Assembly (NCBI RefSeq): GCF_004366355.1
Contig: NZ_SODV01000001.1
Span: 3,038,001-3,102,000 of the forward strand
Source of the DNA: Dinghuibacter silviterrae
GTDB taxonomy: Bacteria > Bacteroidota > Bacteroidia > Chitinophagales > Chitinophagaceae
Length of the DNA: 64,000 bases
Reading direction: 5' to 3'
Shown: positions 25,428 to 34,103 of the stretch, piece after piece
Layout of the letters: each line of letters opens with the position of its first letter
Position numbering within the stretch: position 1 is the first letter of the stretch
Notes under the pieces: generated by a model
Databases searched by the model: none
What the model was told of the DNA's origin: nothing
Seen by the model: only the letters and a program-made list of their open reading frames with translations
Position numbers and translations under genes: made by a program

Positions 25428-26343
25428 TATGGAAAAGTTTATAGGTATCTTCTTTGTCTTTCTGTAACTGTGTCTTCAGGGCATCGAGGCCATTGAAACG
25501 TTGCTCCGGCCGGAGATACGCGGCGAGGTGGATGCGGAGCGTCTTCCCATACAGGTCGCCCTGGTAGTCCAGCAGGTGGACTTCGATCACGCGGCGGGTG
25601 CCGCCGACGGTGGGGCGGATGCCGATGTTCATCATGCCCGTGAGACCGGCGTCCACGCGAACGGCATACACGCCATGAGCAGGTATGAGCTTTTCCTCAT
25701 CTTCGACCTCGATATTTGCGGTAGGGAACCCCAACGTGCGCCCCAACTGCTGTCCGAGAACCACGCGCCCCTCAAAAAAGTAAGGATACCCCAACAAATC
25801 CGCCGCCAGCTCCGGCCGGCCCGACAGCAGCGCCTCGCGGATCCGCGTGGAGCTTACCTTGAGCAGGTCCAGCACGCGTTCGGGGATCTCGCGCACCCGG
25901 AAGCCATAAACGGGCCCCTTGGCTTCGAGCAGGCGGAAGTCTCCGCTCCGGTTGTTGCCAAAACGGTGGTCGTAGCCGATGATGATGGTATGGGGTTGGA
26001 AGTAACGGACGAGGAATTGTTCGATATAATCTTCAGCGCTGAGCTGGGAGAATTCCCGGGTAAAGGGGATGACCACCAGGTGGTCTATGCCCTGGGCATC
26101 GAGCAGCCCGATTTTTTCGGACAAGGTGCTGAGCAGGGCGATGCGTTCGTCCGAAGACCGGACGACCTGGCGCGGATGCGGATGGAAGGTAAGGATGACC
26201 GTTTCGCCCCCGGTTTCCCGGGCGACCGCTTTCATGGAGGCGATGATCTCCTGGTGCCCCTTGTGCACTCCGTCAAATGTGCCGATGGTGATGACTGCGT
26301 TTCTGAATCCGGGTAAAAGGTCAAGGGCGCTATGTACCTGCAT
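25411..26343 (-). CDS. ribF: Bifunctional riboflavin kinase / FAD synthetase
   Basis: A 310-residue enzyme that phosphorylates riboflavin to FMN and adenylates FMN to FAD. The N-terminal nucleotidyltransferase domain has [13 protein letters not shown] and the ligand loop [13 protein letters not shown] with SSTRIREAL. The C-terminal flavokinase domain has [20 protein letters not shown] and [12 protein letters not shown] start at [13 protein letters not shown] because the upstream extension crosses the divergent neighbour's promoter. It overlaps the start of pgi by 17 bp. Confidence 0.95.
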   Translation of the reverse strand: MQVHSALDLLPGFRNAVITIGTFDGVHKGHQEIIASMKAVARETGGETVILTFHPHPRQVVRSSDERIALLSTLSEKIGLLDAQGIDHLVVIPFTREFSQLSAEDYIEQFLVRYFQPHTIIIGYDHRFGNNRSGDFRLLEAKGPVYGFRVREIPERVLDLLKVSSTRIREALLSGRPELAADLLGYPYFFEGRVVLGQQLGRTLGFPTANIEVEDEEKLIPAHGVYAVRVDAGLTGMMNIGIRPTVGGTRRVIEVHLLDYQGDLYGKTLRIHLAAYLRPEQRFNGLDALKTQLQKDKEDTYKLFHNATHD

Positions 26344-26395
26344 AGATGACAAAGTCTCGCGCGAAGCTACGGGGAATTTGCGGTATCTTGACACT

Positions 26396-26899
26396 ATGGT
26401 TTCAAGAAACATACCCGTCAAAGACATGACCGTCGGGGCGTATTTCCGGTCCCTGACCGTGCTGCATGCGGCGTTGCTCGCCGGTCAGTTGCTGTTTGCC
26501 TGTATACTTTTTGTCGTCGTGAGACAACAGGTGCGGCGCATGGTTGTTGCGCTGCCCGTGAATCCCTGGTTGTACGTTGCCCTGGGGGTAACCTTTGCGG
26601 TGCTGGCGGCCGCGCACTTCGTATACCGCTCGCGGGTGGATCGCGCCCGGGAAAAAGAAACCCTGGCGGACCAGCTCACCGCCTACAGGACCGCCTTTGC
26701 GGGGAGGGATATGGCCCTGAATTCCCTGTCGACCGTCGGCAACATATTGTTTTTCCTTTGCGGGAACACCGACTATATCGCCATCACGGGGATGGCTGTC
26801 CTGATATTTGCCGTCTGGTGGCCGACAAAAGCAAAAGTAAAGGACGTCCTGGGCCTGGAAGGCCTGGACAACCCGGACGCACTCATCGGAGGTTCCTGA
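26396..26899 (+). CDS. Hypothetical four-helix membrane protein
   Basis: A 167-residue protein beginning MVSRNIPVKDMTVGAYFRSL. Hydrophobic segments are at about 22-43, 56-77, 112-126 and 129-145, with a basic loop (RSRVDRAREKE) between helices 2 and 3. No family is recognised. The frame is open for 327 bases further upstream across ribF, but a TATCTTG promoter-like element 4-6 nt before this ATG supports the internal start. It overlaps the end of the convergent ClpN gene by 17 bp. Confidence 0.65.
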   Translation: MVSRNIPVKDMTVGAYFRSLTVLHAALLAGQLLFACILFVVVRQQVRRMVVALPVNPWLYVALGVTFAVLAAAHFVYRSRVDRAREKETLADQLTAYRTAFAGRDMALNSLSTVGNILFFLCGNTDYIAITGMAVLIFAVWWPTKAKVKDVLGLEGLDNPDALIGGS

Positions 26900-27317
26900 G
26901 GAATTCCTCGTAGCCAAGACTGAATTGCTCCAGGATACGGGCGGCCCGGTTTCGTTTGTGCCGGAGCAGGGCCAGGACCAGGTGTTCGGGTTCGATCAGG
27001 GCGGACTGTAATGACCGGGCTTCGCGTTCTGCCCTTTCCAGGACCTTTGTCGCGGTGCGGGAAAGGGGCAGGCGGAGGTCGGGTTTGCGGCGGGAGTGTC
27101 CGCGGAGCAGCGAAGCGCTCTCGGCTTCTTTCCAAAGTTTATCCAGGTCGATGTGGGCATGGCGGAAGGAGGTCAGCGCGTAGTTGTTCCCCTGGCGGAT
27201 CAGTCCCAGGAGAAGATGTTCGGTATCAAGCGTATGGTCATCGAGCCTTATGGCCTCTTCGCTGGCAAAGGACAACACTTCCTTGGCCCGCGCGGAGAAT
27301 GGGTTGGGCATATTCAT
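26883..27317 (-). CDS. Stand-alone Clp N-terminal domain protein
   Basis: A 144-residue protein made of the double ClpN repeat only: FSARAKEVLSFASEEA with TLDTEHLLLGLIRQG, then LSRTATKVLERAERE with LIEPEHLVLALLRHK. In ClpA/ClpC these repeats bind substrates or adaptors; here no AAA+ domain follows, so it may be an adaptor, competitor or substrate carrier for a Clp ATPase. The longer ORF start (27344) overlaps a TATCTTGT promoter element at 27332-27339, so the ATG at 27317 (or 27311) is used. Confidence 0.85.
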   Translation of the reverse strand: MNMPNPFSARAKEVLSFASEEAIRLDDHTLDTEHLLLGLIRQGNNYALTSFRHAHIDLDKLWKEAESASLLRGHSRRKPDLRLPLSRTATKVLERAEREARSLQSALIEPEHLVLALLRHKRNRAARILEQFSLGYEEFLRNLR

Positions 27318-27331
27318 AGAGTTTGGACCGT

Positions 27332-27339
27332 ACAAGATA
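27332..27339 (-). promoter_or_regulatory. -7 element of the ClpN gene
   Basis: Minus-strand TATCTTGT, 14 nt before the ATG at 27317. Confidence 0.35.
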
Positions 27340-27416
27340 CCCATAACCCCCTGAGGAATACTTTAATGGCTTGTTAACGGGGCAAACGAAATTTTTTAAG
27401 TAATTGATTTTCAATA

Positions 27417-28247
27417 ATGTTGTGGGCTATCGTTGTCTTGGGTCTGGGGGCCATTACCGGGATCCTTTTGCTAAATGCCGGGCGGAAAAAAAGAAGAGGC
27501 ACCTCCCTGCCACCGGGTTTCCGGGCGCTCCTGGAAACCCATGTCGGTTTTTACCGGGCCCTGGACCCGGCCGAACGGGACCGCTTCGCCCGCCGGGCGG
27601 AGGCCTTTGCCCGGGAAGCCCGGATCCATGGGGTAAAGATCGAACTGGAGGACGTGGACAAAGTCCTGGTGGCGGCCAGCTCGGTCATCCCCGTCTTTGG
27701 CTTTACCGAGTGGGACTATACCAACCTGAGCGACGTCCTTTTGTATGAAGGCGCCTTTGACGCCCAGCACTTCGCGGGCCCGGACAACCGCCACAACGTC
27801 CTGGGGATGGTGGGCTCCGGCGCCATGGAGCGCGTCATGATCCTTTCCCGGCCCGCGCTCAGGGAGGGCTTTGCGCAGGTAGCGGCGCCCTTTAACACCG
27901 GTATCCACGAGTTCGTGCACCTCGTCGACAAGTCCGACGGCGCGGTTGACGGTATTCCCGAATCGTTGCTGGGGGCCTCGGTGGAGGCCTGGACCCAGTT
28001 GCTTCACGCCTATCTCGGACCGGTCCGTTCAGGACATACAGACATCAACACGTATGGGGGCACCAACGGGGCAGAATTCCTCGCGGTCGTCAGTGAATAC
28101 TTTTTCAAAAGGCCGGACCTCATGGAGGAGCGGCATCCTGACCTTTATGCGATGCTGTCGCATATTTTTCAACAGCGGCCGCGCCTCGACCCGCGGGTAG
28201 CCGAAGCGGCCGCGGCGCCCCAGGGTGGCCCGGCACCGGAGATTTAA
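27417..28247 (+). CDS. MtfA-like zinc peptidase (M90)
   Basis: A 276-residue protein with an N-terminal membrane helix (about 2-20) and a zincin domain. The zinc motif is HEFVH (H164-H168) and the downstream glutamate lies in TNGAEFLAVVSEYFF. The sequence around FNTGIHEFVHLVDK and DGIPESLL is typical of MtfA/DgsA-anti-repressor-like peptidases. E. coli MtfA lacks the anchor; here the helix would tether the enzyme to the membrane. It probably acts on regulatory proteins; the substrate is unknown. Confidence 0.88.
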   Translation: MLWAIVVLGLGAITGILLLNAGRKKRRGTSLPPGFRALLETHVGFYRALDPAERDRFARRAEAFAREARIHGVKIELEDVDKVLVAASSVIPVFGFTEWDYTNLSDVLLYEGAFDAQHFAGPDNRHNVLGMVGSGAMERVMILSRPALREGFAQVAAPFNTGIHEFVHLVDKSDGAVDGIPESLLGASVEAWTQLLHAYLGPVRSGHTDINTYGGTNGAEFLAVVSEYFFKRPDLMEERHPDLYAMLSHIFQQRPRLDPRVAEAAAAPQGGPAPEI

Positions 28248-28270
28248 CAGGATTTTTTCAAGCGGAGCTA

Positions 28271-28278
28271 TATCTTAA
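28271..28278 (+). promoter_or_regulatory. -7 element of the permease gene
   Basis: TATCTTAA, 5 nt before the ATG at 28284. Confidence 0.4.
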
Positions 28279-28283
28279 CAAAC

Positions 28284-30686
28284 ATGCTCCGCAACTACCT
28301 AAAGACCGCCCTCCGGTCCCTGCGCAAAACCCCCGTCCTTTCGCTGGTCAACATCGTGGGGCTCGCCGCAGGCCTCACTTTTCTTTTCCTTATCGGCGCC
28401 TATATCTGGGGCGAGTGGCGGGTCAATGCGGATATGCCGGACCGGTTGTATATCCTCCGCGCTGCGCTGAAAGACCCAAGCTCGGGTCTGGACTTTACCG
28501 TCCCGGGGCCTGTCGCGCCGGCACTGCACGAACAATACCCCCAACTGGTGACGGATTTTTATCACCACGATGCGATCATGTCCATCGTATCGAGGGGGGA
28601 CAACCACTATACGGAGGGGCTGCAGATCGGGGACCCCAGCTTCCTGACATTGTTTGGATTCCAACTGTTGTATGGAGATGCCCGGACCGCCCTGGACGCG
28701 CCGGATAAGCTGGTCCTGACCGGGGACATGGCCATGAAGTATTTCGGACGGAGAAACGTGGTAGGGGAGCGGCTGTCGGTCCAATCCTTTTCCGGGGGAA
28801 AACGGGATTTTACCATAGGGGGTGTGCTGAAGGAACCCCCGTACAATACGATAAATTACTATACCACCGCCAATGAAGGGAATCACTTTTTCCTGCCGGC
28901 TTCTTCCCTGAAGTTCTTTAACAGGGACCTGGCTTTTGCCAACTGGAACGTTCCCTATATCATCAGCTATGTCCGCCTGGCCCCCGGGGTACGCCCGGAA
29001 CAGCTCCAGGCCCCCATACAGCAGTTGTTGGACGCCAACCTGACGCCCGATCTGCGGGCGAAAATGCACATTTACCTTACCCCGGTCCACGACTATTACC
29101 TGCAAGAGGCGAAGGGGGTGACCCTGAAGATGATTCGTGCTTTAACCCTCGTGGCACTTTTTATCCTGCTCATGGCCGTGATCAATTTTGTCAACATGAC
29201 CCTGGGCAACTCGATGACCCGTCTAAGGGAGATTGGGATGCGGAAGGTGCTTGGAGGGCGCAAAGGACAACTGGTCACCCAGTTTCTTTCAGAGTCGGTG
29301 CTGACCGTAGCCCTGGCCGTTGTCCTGGCCATGGCGGGCTACGCACTGGCGGCGCCTGGTTTCAGCGGTATGCTGAACCGGCCCCTCCCATCCATAGCGT
29401 CATTGGCAATAAACGCCTGGTGGATCCCCCCGGTGCTGACCCTGGGGATCGGCTGTCTGGCAGGGTTGTACCCGGCGCTCGCGCTGTCGGCGCAGTCGTC
29501 GATATGCTCGCTCAAGGGCAAGCTCAAGGGGCTGGGAGACAAGCGCATGTTGCGGTACACGCTCCTGACGCTGCAATTCGTATCCGCGATTGTCGTTTTT
29601 GTCGGCGCCCTCACCATCCGGGCCCAGATCGCTTTTTTCTTTCATACCGACCTGGGGTATCAAAAAGACCGAATCGTTTCGGTGACCCTCCCCAGGGACT
29701 GGTCGTTCGCGGGCGTACAGCGGGTGGAGTCTAAGCGGGACATCCTTGCGCGTCACCCGGAAGTGGAAGACGCGGCCGTCTCCTTCGAAGTGCCGAATGG
29801 GAACGCGGGTGGTGGTTTCCAAATGTACCGGGCCGGCGAGGATTCCACCACGGCGGTTGCCGGTCCCGCCCTGGTCGTGGACGAACACTATGCCGATACC
29901 TATCACCTCCGGGTGGTGGCGGGGCATTTTTTTCAAACGCCGGTCGATTCCACACAGTTTATATTGAACGAATCCGCCGTGAAAGCCCTGGGCTTTACAA
30001 GTCCCGGCGACGCCATCGGCCGGCAGGTACGCATTTACGGGTCCCAGGCGCTTTATACCGTTGGGGCGGTGGTGAAGGATTTTCATTTCGGCTCGATGCG
30101 GGATGCCGAAGGGCCGTTGTATATGTCACACCTACGCTTTGCCCAGGTCTACCGGTATTTGTCCCTTCGGTTGCGCCCGGGGGATCTCCCGGCGCAGATC
30201 GAGGCCCTGAACCGCCAGTGGGTACAGCTTTTCCCCGAGTCCCCCTTCGACTACCGCTTCCTGGATGATACCCTGAAGAAAATGTACGACATCGAGCTCC
30301 GCATGGACAGGGCCGCCCGGGCCGCCACCGTGGTGTCCCTGGTCATCGTCTTGCTGGGTATTTTCGGGATCGTCTCCATGGCGTTGGTCCGGCGCACCAG
30401 GGAAGTGGGCATCCGCAAGGTGCTGGGCGCGACCATCCCCCAATTGATCGGTTTGTTCACCCGGGAGTTCCTTTGGCTGGTCTTGCTGGCGAACGTCATC
30501 GCCTGGCCGGTGGCCTATCTCCTGTTGCGCCACTGGCTGGACCAGTATGTGTACCGGATCGACCTGACGCCGCTACCGTTCGTCACAGCGGGCGCCGGGA
30601 TGGCGTTGACCGTGGCCCTGCTCATCGCCGCCCGCGCGTTTGCCACGGCCAGCGCAAACCCTGTACAGAGCCTGAGAACGGAATAA
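28284..30686 (+). CDS. FtsX/MacB-like permease with two periplasmic domains
   Basis: An 800-residue member of the same double-FtsX family as the genes at 10207 and 12598. It starts MLRNYLKTALRSLRKTPVLS, has a MacB-like core domain, FtsX motif EIGMRKVLGGRKGQ, a second periplasmic domain, FtsX motif EVGIRKVLGAT and the terminal NPVQSLRTE. No ATPase gene is adjacent. Such orphan permeases are numerous in Bacteroidota and presumably share ATPase partners; the cargo is unknown. Confidence 0.9.
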   Translation: MLRNYLKTALRSLRKTPVLSLVNIVGLAAGLTFLFLIGAYIWGEWRVNADMPDRLYILRAALKDPSSGLDFTVPGPVAPALHEQYPQLVTDFYHHDAIMSIVSRGDNHYTEGLQIGDPSFLTLFGFQLLYGDARTALDAPDKLVLTGDMAMKYFGRRNVVGERLSVQSFSGGKRDFTIGGVLKEPPYNTINYYTTANEGNHFFLPASSLKFFNRDLAFANWNVPYIISYVRLAPGVRPEQLQAPIQQLLDANLTPDLRAKMHIYLTPVHDYYLQEAKGVTLKMIRALTLVALFILLMAVINFVNMTLGNSMTRLREIGMRKVLGGRKGQLVTQFLSESVLTVALAVVLAMAGYALAAPGFSGMLNRPLPSIASLAINAWWIPPVLTLGIGCLAGLYPALALSAQSSICSLKGKLKGLGDKRMLRYTLLTLQFVSAIVVFVGALTIRAQIAFFFHTDLGYQKDRIVSVTLPRDWSFAGVQRVESKRDILARHPEVEDAAVSFEVPNGNAGGGFQMYRAGEDSTTAVAGPALVVDEHYADTYHLRVVAGHFFQTPVDSTQFILNESAVKALGFTSPGDAIGRQVRIYGSQALYTVGAVVKDFHFGSMRDAEGPLYMSHLRFAQVYRYLSLRLRPGDLPAQIEALNRQWVQLFPESPFDYRFLDDTLKKMYDIELRMDRAARAATVVSLVIVLLGIFGIVSMALVRRTREVGIRKVLGATIPQLIGLFTREFLWLVLLANVIAWPVAYLLLRHWLDQYVYRIDLTPLPFVTAGAGMALTVALLIAARAFATASANPVQSLRTE

Positions 30687-30692
30687 TTGCCT

Positions 30693-30700
30693 TACCTTCG
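30693..30700 (+). promoter_or_regulatory. -7 element of purM
   Basis: TACCTTCG, 18 nt before the purM ATG and 7 nt after the permease stop. Confidence 0.4.
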
Positions 30701-30718
30701 CGCCTTAACAAACGTCCC

Positions 30719-31900
30719 ATGTCTCTATACCAGCAAAGAGGAGTTTCCGCCCAGAAGGAAGAAGTGCATGCCGCCACCGCGGCCCTGGACAAAGGGCTTT
30801 TTCCCCACGCCTTTTGCAAGGTATACCCCGACTATCTGGGTGGAGACGACCAATGGATCAACGTCATGCACGCCGATGGGGCCGGGACCAAAAGCATCCT
30901 GGCCTATCTGTATTGGAAGGAAACGGGCGACCTGGACGTATGGAAGGGCATTGCCCAGGACGCCATCGTCATGAACATCGACGATTTGTTGTGTGTCGGG
31001 ATCCATGATCAATTTCTTTTTTCCTCCACCATCGACCGGAACAAAACCATGATCCCCGGAGAAGTGCTCCAGGCGATCATCCACGGGACCCAGGCGTTTT
31101 TTGACCAAATGAGCGACTATGGCGTCAACATCCGGTTTATGGGCGGGGAGACCGCAGACGTGGGGGACGTCGTCCGCACCATCGCCGTCAACGGGACCAT
31201 GACGGCGCGCTGGCCTCTTCACGCCACGATCACCAACGAACACATCCAACCCGGGGACGTTATCGTAGGGCTGGCGAGCTTCGGGCGTTGTGCCTATGAG
31301 CAGGTATATAACAGCGGAATCGGCTCCAACGGGCTGACCAGCGCCCGCCACGACGCGCTGGCCAAATACTACGCCGACCAATACCCGGAAACCTACGATC
31401 CCTCCCTGGCCCGGGAGGTCGTCTATATCGGCGCCCACCGCATGACCGACCTGGTGGGGGTTTCCCACGGGGGCATCCTCGAACAGATCCCCGTCGGCAA
31501 ATTGCTGCTCAGCCCCACGCGCACCTACCTGCCGTTGATGCAGGAGGTCCTCAAAAACCATTTCCACGCCATCCACGGGTTGATCCACAACAGCGGGGGC
31601 GGGTTGACAAAGGTCCTCAAATACGTAGGGGACAACGTACGCATCATCAAGGACAACCTCTTCGATCCGCCGCCCGTTTTCCCGCTGCTCCAGGCCGCGT
31701 CCGGGGCCGACGCCCGGGAGATGTCGCAGGTGTTCAACATGGGGCAGCGGCTGGAAATTTATACTTCTTCGAAAGACGCCCCGCTTTTTCTTGATGCCGC
31801 GGCCCGCTATGGCATCGAGGCCCGGGTGATCGGGCGCGTCGAGGCCGCCTCCAAAAAGGAGCTCGTGATCCGCCGGGGGGAAGAAAGCATCGTTTTCTAG
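30719..31900 (+). CDS. purM: Phosphoribosylformylglycinamidine cyclo-ligase (AIR synthase)
   Basis: A 393-residue enzyme that closes the imidazole ring of the purine precursor AIR using ATP. Seen: the glycine/aspartate motif MHADGAGTKS, VMNIDDLLCVG, GGETADVGD, the dimer strand GDVIVGLASFGR, and the ATP-binding GLIHNSGGGLTKVLKY. It is longer than the E. coli protein (about 345), as is usual for the Bacteroidota form. The upstream open frame reads through the permease 3' end and is not used. Confidence 0.93.
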   Translation: MSLYQQRGVSAQKEEVHAATAALDKGLFPHAFCKVYPDYLGGDDQWINVMHADGAGTKSILAYLYWKETGDLDVWKGIAQDAIVMNIDDLLCVGIHDQFLFSSTIDRNKTMIPGEVLQAIIHGTQAFFDQMSDYGVNIRFMGGETADVGDVVRTIAVNGTMTARWPLHATITNEHIQPGDVIVGLASFGRCAYEQVYNSGIGSNGLTSARHDALAKYYADQYPETYDPSLAREVVYIGAHRMTDLVGVSHGGILEQIPVGKLLLSPTRTYLPLMQEVLKNHFHAIHGLIHNSGGGLTKVLKYVGDNVRIIKDNLFDPPPVFPLLQAASGADAREMSQVFNMGQRLEIYTSSKDAPLFLDAAARYGIEARVIGRVEAASKKELVIRRGEESIVF

Positions 31901-31972
31901 GATTTTCTGTAGTTTTTCCGTTGCCGGTCTTCCCCGGTCTTCCACATGGAAACGCGTGATCGCCGGAACGCG

Positions 31973-34090
31973 CTAAAGCCGCGCCTTCTCCTCTTCCACG
32001 CCGGTCTTATGCTCCGTGGTTTTGATTTCTTTTCGCCCCAACGAATACGAAAACGTCAGCGATACCGCCGGGTGGTGGAAGTCGTTGCGGAAGTGCGCCA
32101 CCGCGTTGCTCAGGTAGATGGTCCGCGCGTTGATCCAGGTGTGCAGCACGTCGATCCCCTGAAGGGTCACGGCGCCTTTGTCACCCCAACATTTTTTGCG
32201 CAAGGCCAGGTCAAGGTGGCCGTATGGCCGGATGACCCACTGGGCGACCAGGAGGTTCGACAAATAAAACCCGCTGGCCTCGGCGCTCCAGCCCTTGCCC
32301 CAACTGTACCGGGTGTTCCCGGACACCTGAACGAACCCAAGGCTTTTGTTAAGGAGTGTACTATCGGGTAGGGCGGACCGGTAGTGGTGTATCCCGCCCT
32401 CCGTGTGCAGGTTGACCGTCCAGTGCGCGGTCAGGGGTGTGGCAACATCCAGGGCCAGACGGGTAACCACCGCGCGGTCCATGTTGATGGCGTAGTAATA
32501 AAACGTGTTCCCTTCCGCGATAAAGACCTGGTGAATCTCCCCGCGGTTGGTGGAATAACCGGCCGTCAGGGTATACCGGCTCCGGTAGGTATAGGCGGCT
32601 TCCAGGTTTTGCGAAAAGGCGGGCTGTAGCGCGGTGTTCCCGCTGAAATAGCTGTTGCGGTCGAAATAGAACCGGGAAGGATTGAGGTCGCCGTAGCCCG
32701 GGCGGTCGATCCGGCGGGAATAGGCGAGGGATAAGACGCCCCCGATGAGGGCGTGCACGGAGGGAAAAAGATTGACATAGTCGAGCCGGAACGATGAATC
32801 CGGGCTTTTCCCTTTCCCCCAGGTATTTTCCATCCGCAGCCCTGCCTGAAGCGCCAGACCTTTGGTTTCGCGCCGGAGCGTCACATAAGCGGAGCGGATC
32901 TGTTCGTCGTAACGAAAGGTATTGTTCAAAGCCGTGTCAGGGGTAAGCGCCGGGGGTGTCCCGTCTGTATAGATCCCCTGATTTTGCCGGATGGAATAGG
33001 TTTCCTGGGCACCTGCTTCCAGGTACAGGTGTTGCCCGAACTTATCCGTATAATCGGCCTTCAGGCCGTAAATGGCCGCCGTAAACGGTTGCTGGTCGAT
33101 CAGCTCATAGATGTCGGAAACCTGGCCCCCCGGGAGGGTGGTGGTGGAGACTTCATCCTGGAAGGCCGTGCTGTGGTCATAGACAAAATCGGCATCCGCG
33201 GAAAGGCTGCGCCCCTCGTGTGTCCAGTCGTGGCGCACGTGCGCGTTGGCGCTGACGTCCGCGGACTGGTTGTGGTAATGGCTGCGGATGTCCGTCAACG
33301 AATCGGTCTTGCCCGTCGCGTCCAAAAAGCCGTCCTGGTAATGGCCGAGTTCATGATAAGGACCGACCTCCCCGTTGCAAAGCGCGCCCCAGGACGTATG
33401 CCGTCCTTTGTGTTCCACGCTGGCCCCGTAGCTGATGTTTTGGGCCCAGCTATCCTCGACGATATCCTGGTTGTCCGTATCCCCGGAATCAAACAACCGG
33501 CGGTACCGGTCACTGACAAAGTAGTTGCGGTTGTATACATAACCCGCGCGGGCCGTTATTTGCCAAGGGCCTTCCTGTCCGTTGACGTCTATACTCTGGC
33601 TGACGTGCGGAAAAAGGCTTTGGGTATAGTTGGAGGTCAGCTGCGCGTGGAAACCGTTGCGTTCCGCCCGTTTTGTCCGCAGGATGATGATGCCGCTGCC
33701 CGAAGCGGGGTAACGCGCCGGGGGATTGGGCAGGAGCTCGATCTGGGCGAGGGTGGAGGCGGGCAGGGACTTCAGGTAATTGACCAGGTCCGTCCCTTCC
33801 AGGTAGGTCGGGCGGTCGTCGATCATGACGAGCACCCCGCTTTTGCCGTTGAGGGTAATGGTGCCGTCTTCATCGACCAGGACACCCGGCGTGTTTTCCA
33901 GGACCTGCCAGGCCTGGCCGCCCGTATTGGCCAGCAGGGCGTCCACGTGAACGATGGTGCGGTCTAGTTTTTTTTCCAACAGCGGACGCTGACCGAGGAT
34001 GCGGACCTCCCGGAGGGTATCCACCCGGGTCTTTTGAGCCAAAAGGGGAACGGGCAGGCATAGCAGGCCCGCAAAAAACGATTTTCTCAT
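31973..34090 (-). CDS. TonB-dependent outer-membrane receptor
   Basis: A 705-residue receptor with signal peptide (FFAGLLCLPVPLLAQ), plug domain (VLENTPGVLVDEDGTITLNGKSG, then VLVMIDDRPTYLEG and IELLPNPPARYPASGSGI) and a C-terminal barrel of the outer-membrane beta-barrel (OMP_b-brl) type. The N-terminal carboxypeptidase-regulatory-like domain common in this group is absent; the plug starts right after the signal peptide (DTLREVRILGQ). It is the last gene of the operon with two M56 peptidases and a BlaI repressor (13-nt gap), so its ligand may relate to cell-wall fragments or antibiotics; that is inference. Confidence 0.9.
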   Translation of the reverse strand: MRKSFFAGLLCLPVPLLAQKTRVDTLREVRILGQRPLLEKKLDRTIVHVDALLANTGGQAWQVLENTPGVLVDEDGTITLNGKSGVLVMIDDRPTYLEGTDLVNYLKSLPASTLAQIELLPNPPARYPASGSGIIILRTKRAERNGFHAQLTSNYTQSLFPHVSQSIDVNGQEGPWQITARAGYVYNRNYFVSDRYRRLFDSGDTDNQDIVEDSWAQNISYGASVEHKGRHTSWGALCNGEVGPYHELGHYQDGFLDATGKTDSLTDIRSHYHNQSADVSANAHVRHDWTHEGRSLSADADFVYDHSTAFQDEVSTTTLPGGQVSDIYELIDQQPFTAAIYGLKADYTDKFGQHLYLEAGAQETYSIRQNQGIYTDGTPPALTPDTALNNTFRYDEQIRSAYVTLRRETKGLALQAGLRMENTWGKGKSPDSSFRLDYVNLFPSVHALIGGVLSLAYSRRIDRPGYGDLNPSRFYFDRNSYFSGNTALQPAFSQNLEAAYTYRSRYTLTAGYSTNRGEIHQVFIAEGNTFYYYAINMDRAVVTRLALDVATPLTAHWTVNLHTEGGIHHYRSALPDSTLLNKSLGFVQVSGNTRYSWGKGWSAEASGFYLSNLLVAQWVIRPYGHLDLALRKKCWGDKGAVTLQGIDVLHTWINARTIYLSNAVAHFRNDFHHPAVSLTFSYSLGRKEIKTTEHKTGVEEEKARL

Positions 34091-34103
34091 TCAGGATGTG
34101 TTA

